A stretch of DNA of 6,231 nucleotides from CBDUSL01 sp965370265 (lineage in GTDB: Bacteria; Patescibacteriota; Patescibacteriia; JAXHNJ01). Positions within the stretch are counted from its first letter, which is position 1. Every line of letters starts with the position of its first letter. Shown here in pieces: positions 1 through 3,850 of the stretch. The DNA lies in the NCBI GenBank assembly GCA_965370265.1, contig CBDUSL010000040.1:1-6231 (forward strand), in the 5' to 3' direction. The notes below the pieces were generated by a model, which did not search any database, was not told the DNA's origin, and saw only the letters and a list, made by a program, of their open reading frames with translations. Made by a program: the position numbers and the translations under genes.

Positions 1-401
1 TGAATTTGGATGACTTTTTCCGGAGTGAGTAAATGTTTCTTTCCGGAAACATTATCTTTAAAAATCACTCCTTTGGGGGTTATTTTTCTGAATTTAGCCA
101 GAGAAAAAACCTGGTAACCTCCGGAATCAGTCAGAATAGGACCTGGCCAGTTCATAAACTTATGAAGTCCACCCGCTTTTTTTACTATCGGAACGCCTGG
201 CCGCAGATTTAAATGATATGTGTTGCTTAAGATTATCTGGGCTTGAAGTTCTTCCAGATTATAAGGAGTGACGGTTTTGACTGCTCCCTTGGTGGCAATG
301 GGCATAAAAAAAGGAGTTTTTATTTCTCCATGACTAGTCTTTAAAATGCCTTTCCTTACCGCTGTTTTTTTACTATTTTTTATTACTTTAAAACTTGACA
401 T
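1..401 (-). CDS. tgt: Queuine/preQ1 tRNA-ribosyltransferase, N-terminal part (truncated by window edge)
   Basis: tRNA-guanine transglycosylase swaps guanine 34 of GUN anticodons for a 7-deazaguanine base during queuosine synthesis. The frame is open from ATG (401-399) to the window edge, giving 133 codons, about a third of the usual ~370-380 residues. Conserved TGT blocks appear in order: TPFFMPIATKG (residues 29-39), SNTYHLNLRPG (59-69), GGLHKFMNWPGPILTDSGGYQVFSL (77-101) and the RKI...LTPEKVI region (105-131). Asp92 in DSGG matches the base-binding/proton-acceptor Asp of characterised bacterial enzymes. The catalytic nucleophile Asp and the zinc site would lie beyond the window. The NTYHL-LRPG signature favours the bacterial over the archaeal (archaeosine) family. 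The ATG follows an AAAAAGG tract ending 5 nt upstream, a weak ribosome-binding site. The gene diverges from pgsA. The family call is secure; whether the substrate is queuine or preQ1 cannot be told from this part. Confidence 0.96.
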   Translation of the reverse strand, partial: MSSFKVIKNSKKTAVRKGILKTSHGEIKTPFFMPIATKGAVKTVTPYNLEELQAQIILSNTYHLNLRPGVPIVKKAGGLHKFMNWPGPILTDSGGYQVFSLAKFRKITPKGVIFKDNVSGKKHLLTPEKVIQI

Positions 402-473
402 AAAAACCTTTTTAAGCTAAGTTATAGTACTTAATCTTATCGAACTTTCACAAACAAAACAAGGAGAAACTCA
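402..473. promoter_or_regulatory. Divergent tgt-pgsA control region with overlapping -10-like hexamers
   Basis: This 72-bp gap must hold the starts of both divergent transcripts. On the minus strand TATAAC (426-421) is a 5/6 match to the -10 consensus, about 20 bp from the tgt ATG. On the plus strand TATAGT (423-428) is also 5/6, about 45 bp from the pgsA TTG. The two overlap, so polymerase binding in one direction could block the other. No convincing -35 lies 16-18 bp upstream of either. A second minus-strand option is TTGTTT (462-457) with TAAGAT (439-434), spacer 17. The region is AT-rich, so chance hexamers are likely and the exact elements are uncertain. Confidence 0.35.
461..466 (+). 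promoter_or_regulatory. Shine-Dalgarno AAGGAG that sets the TTG start of pgsA
   Basis: AAGGAG lies 7 nt before the TTG at 474-476, an ideal spacing and the best ribosome-binding match in the window. It decides the start: the next in-frame Met (ATG at 531-533) has only GAGG 2 nt upstream, which is too close. Confidence 0.8.
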
Positions 474-1082
474 TTGAGGAAAAGGGATAAGTTTCTGAAA
501 AAGGCATGGCTGTCAATCCGTCACGAGGTAATGACTTGGCCAAATCTTCTCACTATTACCCGATTAACTTTAGTTTGGCCAATCAATTATTTCATCACTC
601 ACAAAGATTATAAAATGGCTGTTTTACTGGGACTAATAGCTGGTCTAACCGATATCTTTGATGGTTATCTGGCCAGAAGATTTAATCAGGTTACTAGTCT
701 TGGGAAAGCAATTGATCCTTTTGCGGACAAGGTTTACTTCATTTTTATTGCTTGGTGGCTTTACCCTGCTGATCTCGCCTTTTTCTGGATTGGTTTTATG
801 GTTTTTCTGGAAATGGTATTGATCGGCCTTACCGCTCTAACAGCCTTTGCGCCAGAATACGCAAAATATGTAGAACTGGGGGCAAATAAATTTGGAAAGA
901 CAAAATTCTGTCTTCAATGTATTCTTTTGATTTTACTTCTCTTGAACAAGTCTGGATGGTATAGTATTTCAATACCTACCTTTAAAGGGATATTTATGGC
1001 GTGTTATTTGTTGGCTGGGGCTAGTATCTATGGACACGCCAAGAAAACCCTTCAAAAAATTGCCGAAAATCATTCCTTGTAA
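474..1082 (+). CDS. pgsA: CDP-diacylglycerol--glycerol-3-phosphate 3-phosphatidyltransferase
   Basis: A membrane enzyme that joins CDP-diacylglycerol and glycerol-3-phosphate to give phosphatidylglycerophosphate, the committed step to phosphatidylglycerol. The full CDP-alcohol phosphatidyltransferase signature D-x2-DG-x2-AR-x8-G-x3-D-x3-D is intact: D60, D63-G64, A67-R68, G77, D81, D85. The Asp residues bind metal and D85 is the expected catalytic base. A GKTKF block (141-145) with Q148 matches the GKxKT...Q region of PgsA and favours it over other family members. Six hydrophobic stretches (about 31-41, 49-64, 86-101, 103-126, 145-157, 172-187) fit the six-helix fold, and 202 aa is a normal length. 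The start is TTG, supported by AAGGAG 7 nt upstream. It adds a 19-residue basic N-terminus (MRKRDKFLKK...) before the usual WPNLLTITR opening. The gene stands alone on the plus strand and ends at the shared terminator. A cardiolipin-synthase-type CDP-alcohol transferase is the main alternative. Confidence 0.92.
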   Translation: MRKRDKFLKKAWLSIRHEVMTWPNLLTITRLTLVWPINYFITHKDYKMAVLLGLIAGLTDIFDGYLARRFNQVTSLGKAIDPFADKVYFIFIAWWLYPADLAFFWIGFMVFLEMVLIGLTALTAFAPEYAKYVELGANKFGKTKFCLQCILLILLLLNKSGWYSISIPTFKGIFMACYLLAGASIYGHAKKTLQKIAENHSL

Positions 1083-1090
1083 CCAAACAC

Positions 1091-1123
1091 AAAACGGGAG
1101 CTTAAAAGTTTCCCGTTTTTTTT
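1091..1123. terminator. Rho-independent terminator between convergent genes, probably bidirectional
   Basis: AAAACGGGA (1091-1099) pairs perfectly with TCCCGTTTT (1111-1119) across an 11-nt loop. A T-run to 1122 follows on the plus strand, as expected for termination of pgsA 9 bp after its stop. Read on the minus strand, the same stem is followed by TTTTGTGTTTGG, a weaker T-rich tail that could also stop the 641-aa membrane-protein transcript, whose stop codon is at 1134-1136. It is the only hairpin-plus-T-tract outside coding sequence in the window. Confidence 0.85.
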
Positions 1124-1133
1124 ATTCTCTTTT

Positions 1134-3059
1134 TTATTCGCTGTTAACCACTATTCCCTTACCCTGTCCGTAAATATCATTGGTTAACTCCGAAGTTAGG
1201 GAATCATAAAAATCCGTTAAATCCACTTCCGTAAAACTATCAAGACCGGTAACCGTGGCTTTGTCAGTTAAAATCTTAATCAGACCCAAATCAACTACCC
1301 CTGGTGTGGCACTAACTTCGAAAGAAGCGCTTAGCTGGGAATAAACCTGTCCGGTTCCAACCGGCACACGATTTATGGACCAGGTAATAATTCTGGTTAA
1401 TGGATCAAACTCCAGAGTTCCGGCAGAAATAGTCTTTTCTTTGCCTGTCCAATAAATATCTTCAGGCAGACTGGCCTTAACCTGAACATCAGTCACTTCA
1501 TTAGTGGTATTTGAAAGATACCAATAAATTCGATAAGCCGTAGTTTCCCCTATCTCCGGGGGTAAGGGCCCAGAACCCAGTTTCTCGTTTTCTTCTGAAT
1601 AATAACGCGCTTCACAGCTTAAAGTTAAAGTGGACATTATCTTAACGGTTATTTCTTCGCTTTCTACGGTCAAACTATCTCCCCCAAGGTCTGAAAGTGA
1701 AGAAGAATGAGCGCCAAAAACATTTTTAATCTGAAAATTCTTGTCGTCACTGTCTATTATATCAATCGAATCTTTAATGTTTATTTTAAAAATAATTTCT
1801 CCTTCATCACCGGGTTTAAACGACTCTAGTTTTTCGATTTGTTCTTTTTTCCAAGTAATACTTCCGTCCGCTACCTCTCCTTCCAAATCATCATCAAGGG
1901 AGTTCCAGTCAATTTGTTCGGAAACAAGAGTAGCTGTCAGCTCCAAATCAGTAATTTCTAAATCCGAATTATTTTGATAGTTTAAGTGGAAGGTAAGAGT
2001 TTCTCCGGTTGCGGCCGTTATATCTTCGGTCAAGCTGTTTATCTTCATAATTAAAGTCAGCTCGGGATTAATCAATAAAATAAGCAACGACTCTCGAACC
2101 TGGGGACTAAAATTTCCCGAAGCATCAATCAAGCCCACTTCTACTTTAATTTCCTTCATCTCTCCGGCTTGACCGGAAAATTTGCCTTTTATTTCGACTT
2201 CCCCCTTATTGCCCGCCTCTATTCTTTCAATCTGCCAGACATTATCATCTTCATAAGTTTCCGGGGCCGAACTGATAAAACTAAAGTTATCCGGATAGGT
2301 AACAATTATTCTTAATTTTTCCAGAGCTTCCGTTGAATCATTTTTATATTTAATTTTATAAGTTGTTTCATTGTCAGCGATGACTTGTTTGGCCCCATCA
2401 ATCGTTAAATCAATAATCGAATCATCAATAAGAGTGGCAAAGGTGGTGGAGGTTTCAAAAAGTGAATTAAAATTTGAGGGCTTATAACTTAATTTAGCTT
2501 CAAAATTCTTGGTCATTCCTACTTCTCCTACCAGCTGACCGATAATCTTCACTTCACCACGTTTATTTGAGCCTAAATCCCCCACCTGCCAATATTGGTT
2601 ATAAGTATTATCTGATTCGGGAATAGATTCTTTAAAAGTAAAACCTTCAGGATAATTTAGAGTCAGCTCAACATTACCAAGAAAACTCTTGCCCTGATTA
2701 TGATACTTAACGGTATATATCACTTCATCACCAGAAGAGGTATTCTCCGGGCCGGAAATAGTCAGAACTATATCACCTTCTTTGAATTTACTATCACCAA
2801 AGAAAATAAAAAATCCTGCTACCGCTGCTCCAAAAAGAAAAATTAAAACAATAATAATTTTAATATAAAGTGAGCGCCGGTTTTTGGTCGCTTTTTTAAG
2901 ATTAGTTAAATTAAGAGGTTCACCTTTTTCATCGCTATACATTTTGGAAATGGTCGGTTTATAATCCTTTACCGGTTTAACCTGATCACTCCTTTTTTCA
3001 TCCACCTTAACAACGGGTATTTTTCTGGTCACATTTTGTGATTTTTTTTTCTTAGCCAT
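1134..3059 (-). CDS. Single-pass membrane protein with DUF11-like repeats and C-terminal GPLPP-type domain
   Basis: Function unknown. The 641-aa product has a lysine-rich cytoplasmic N-terminus (1-64, beginning MAKKKK), one membrane helix (about 65-88) and a long acidic, probably outward-facing part of about 550 residues. There is no cleavable signal peptide or lipobox, so the helix likely acts as a signal-anchor (N-in/C-out). The outer part is four beta-rich repeats of about 100-110 residues: 97-194, 216-312, 334-430 and 477-586. Repeats 1 and 2 clearly match each other: G..TYKIKY.N....L, then YP..F.F..S.PE, W, GEV.I.G...G..G. This resembles DUF11/conserved-repeat immunoglobulin-like domains of surface proteins. 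Repeat 4 carries GPLPPEIGETTAYRIYW (497-513) and LPEDIYWTG (531-539), which I recall from many CPR membrane proteins. There is one cysteine (C482) and no enzymatic motif. A scaffold, adhesion or envelope role is only a guess. The ATG (3059-3057) lies just after a strong promoter; no well-spaced Shine-Dalgarno is present. Confidence 0.85.
   Translation of the reverse strand: MAKKKKSQNVTRKIPVVKVDEKRSDQVKPVKDYKPTISKMYSDEKGEPLNLTNLKKATKNRRSLYIKIIIVLIFLFGAAVAGFFIFFGDSKFKEGDIVLTISGPENTSSGDEVIYTVKYHNQGKSFLGNVELTLNYPEGFTFKESIPESDNTYNQYWQVGDLGSNKRGEVKIIGQLVGEVGMTKNFEAKLSYKPSNFNSLFETSTTFATLIDDSIIDLTIDGAKQVIADNETTYKIKYKNDSTEALEKLRIIVTYPDNFSFISSAPETYEDDNVWQIERIEAGNKGEVEIKGKFSGQAGEMKEIKVEVGLIDASGNFSPQVRESLLILLINPELTLIMKINSLTEDITAATGETLTFHLNYQNNSDLEITDLELTATLVSEQIDWNSLDDDLEGEVADGSITWKKEQIEKLESFKPGDEGEIIFKINIKDSIDIIDSDDKNFQIKNVFGAHSSSLSDLGGDSLTVESEEITVKIMSTLTLSCEARYYSEENEKLGSGPLPPEIGETTAYRIYWYLSNTTNEVTDVQVKASLPEDIYWTGKEKTISAGTLEFDPLTRIITWSINRVPVGTGQVYSQLSASFEVSATPGVVDLGLIKILTDKATVTGLDSFTEVDLTDFYDSLTSELTNDIYGQGKGIVVNSE
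1302..1631 (-). other. C-terminal beta domain with GPLPP...WTG signature (repeat 4)
   Basis: Residues 477-586 of the 641-aa membrane protein. The order is an initial strand (LTLSCEARYY), GPLPPEIGETTAYRIYW, an N-rich turn (SNTTNEVTD), LPEDIYWTG, LTRIITWSINRVPVGTG and a closing strand. It shares the repeat ground plan of domains 1-3 (GETTxY...Y/W...N, then LP...W) but has its own long insertion before GETTAY. It is the most motif-rich part of the protein and the best query for finding relatives. The domain edges are approximate. Confidence 0.6.
2124..2771 (-). repeat. Two tandem DUF11-like protein repeats (repeats 1 and 2)
   Basis: Repeat 1 (residues 97-194, bases 2771-2478) and repeat 2 (residues 216-312, bases 2414-2124) align by eye over about 95 residues. 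Shared elements are I.LTI.G near the start, the Y..KY.N core, YP..F.F..S.PE, W.., G..GEV.I.G and a G..G turn. The similarity is at protein level only and the DNA has diverged, so this is an old duplication and not a recombinogenic DNA repeat. Repeat 3 (residues 334-430, bases 2060-1770) is a more diverged third copy. Confidence 0.7.
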
Positions 3060-3061
3060 AG

Positions 3062-3097
3062 CTCTTATATTATAACAGATATCTTATCCTCTTCAAA
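3062..3097 (-). promoter_or_regulatory. Extended -10 promoter giving a near-leaderless mRNA
   Basis: On the minus strand, TATAAT (3074-3069) is a perfect -10 preceded by TG one base upstream (T3077, G3076), the extended -10 form. TTGAAG (3096-3091) is a plausible -35 (4/6) with a 16-bp spacer and overlaps the TGA stop of recO (3095-3093). Transcription would start near 3063-3061, only 2-4 nt before the ATG at 3059 of the membrane-protein gene. The promoter fills almost the whole 33-bp gap. Its only candidate ribosome site, AAGAG, sits 2 nt from the ATG, which fits leaderless translation better than Shine-Dalgarno initiation. Confidence 0.65.
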
Positions 3098-3848
3098 CGG
3101 TTTTATTTTTTATAAAACGGGTGCTTTTTAATTCTTTATCTAAAACATAAGGAACATACATAAGAATTATTTTCGTAATCTTCTTCATATAATTTTCATG
3201 GGCCTTTATTTTTCTAATTTCCTCCAAATTATTTTCCAGAAAAAAACGAACTAATTTTATTTCTTCTTCAGAAATACTAACTGATTCCTTATCTTTGACA
3301 AAACATCCTTTACAAATAAGTCCGCCGTTACAAAAGCTAAAATAATTATTATTCGGAATAATCTTTTTTTGGCAAATCTGGCAATTATAAAGTTCGGGTT
3401 GAAAACCAAGATATGATATTAATTTAAAAACGGCCGCCTGGATAAGGACAATACTTTTATCTTCCGAATTCTCTCTATCTATGAATTTAATTAATTCCGA
3501 TAAAAGCCTAAAAATATCATTATCTTTTTGCCTGGTTTTAATATGAATGTCAATTATCTCCAATAAAAAATTTAACCAGTAAAAAGCGAGCGGATTTTCA
3601 AAAACATGACGGTAACTCTCAATTGTTTTAACGGCGGTAACATTATCAAACCCCTTACCTCTGACGTAAGTAATTTCAGATAAAGAAAAAGGCTCCAGTT
3701 TTCCCGCTAACTTACTTTGTTTTTTTCTGGTTCCTCTTCCTAAAATCTCGAGCTTGCCTTCTTTTTCCGTATAAATAAGAAAAATCCGGTCATTCTCCCG
3801 GAAGTTTCTTTTTTTTAAAATAAGCCCTTTATCAGTAATGAAAGACAT
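3093..3848 (-). CDS. recO: DNA repair protein RecO
   Basis: RecO works in the RecFOR pathway, helping load RecA onto SSB-coated single-stranded DNA and annealing complementary strands. At 251 aa it has the normal family length. The N-terminal ~80 residues form the expected OB-fold, with the typical early block DKGLILKKRNFRENDRIFLIYT (6-27) and KLAGKLEPFS (46-55), a RecO hallmark. The middle is helical. A zinc-binding pattern lies at C156-x2-C159 and C179-x2-C182 (NCQICQKK and LICKGC), with the usual FSFCNGG between them; C173 is an extra cysteine. The TGA stop (3095-3093) is followed in frame by a TAA 6 nt on, so reading TGA as sense would add little. The ATG lies 2 bp after the ileS TAA with no good Shine-Dalgarno, so translation is probably coupled to ileS. 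The call rests on motif order and length. Confidence 0.92.
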   Translation of the reverse strand: MSFITDKGLILKKRNFRENDRIFLIYTEKEGKLEILGRGTRKKQSKLAGKLEPFSLSEITYVRGKGFDNVTAVKTIESYRHVFENPLAFYWLNFLLEIIDIHIKTRQKDNDIFRLLSELIKFIDRENSEDKSIVLIQAAVFKLISYLGFQPELYNCQICQKKIIPNNNYFSFCNGGLICKGCFVKDKESVSISEEEIKLVRFFLENNLEEIRKIKAHENYMKKITKIILMYVPYVLDKELKSTRFIKNKTV

Positions 3849-3850
3849 TT

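Noticed and set aside
32..53. Perfect 8-bp hairpin AATGTTTC/GAAACATT with 6-nt loop
   Set aside because: It falls in tgt codons for ordinary residues (NVSGKK region), has no T-tract and no sign of function; probably chance.
395..400. Perfect TTGACA on the plus strand as a -35 for pgsA
   Set aside because: The only good -10 (TATAGT, 423) is 22 bp away, too far, and the hexamer overlaps the tgt start codons, so it is likely a coincidence.
531..533. ATG (Met20) as the pgsA start, which would match the usual short N-terminus
   Set aside because: Its nearest GAGG is only 2 nt upstream, whereas the TTG at 474 has AAGGAG at ideal spacing. It cannot be fully excluded.
1741..1977. Plus-strand open frame of 78 codons inside the membrane-protein gene
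   Set aside because: It lies wholly antisense to a well-supported gene, is Ser-rich low-complexity sequence and has no recognisable domain.
3093..3095. Recoding of TGA as Gly, as in some CPR lineages
   Set aside because: TGA ends recO at the expected family length and no gene here has an in-frame TGA, so the standard bacterial code fits.
3100..3118. 7-bp AT-rich hairpin GTTTTAT/ATAAAAC near the recO 3' end, a possible terminator
   Set aside because: It is inside recO codons, almost all A/T, and has no T-tract after it on the minus strand; a true promoter lies just downstream instead.
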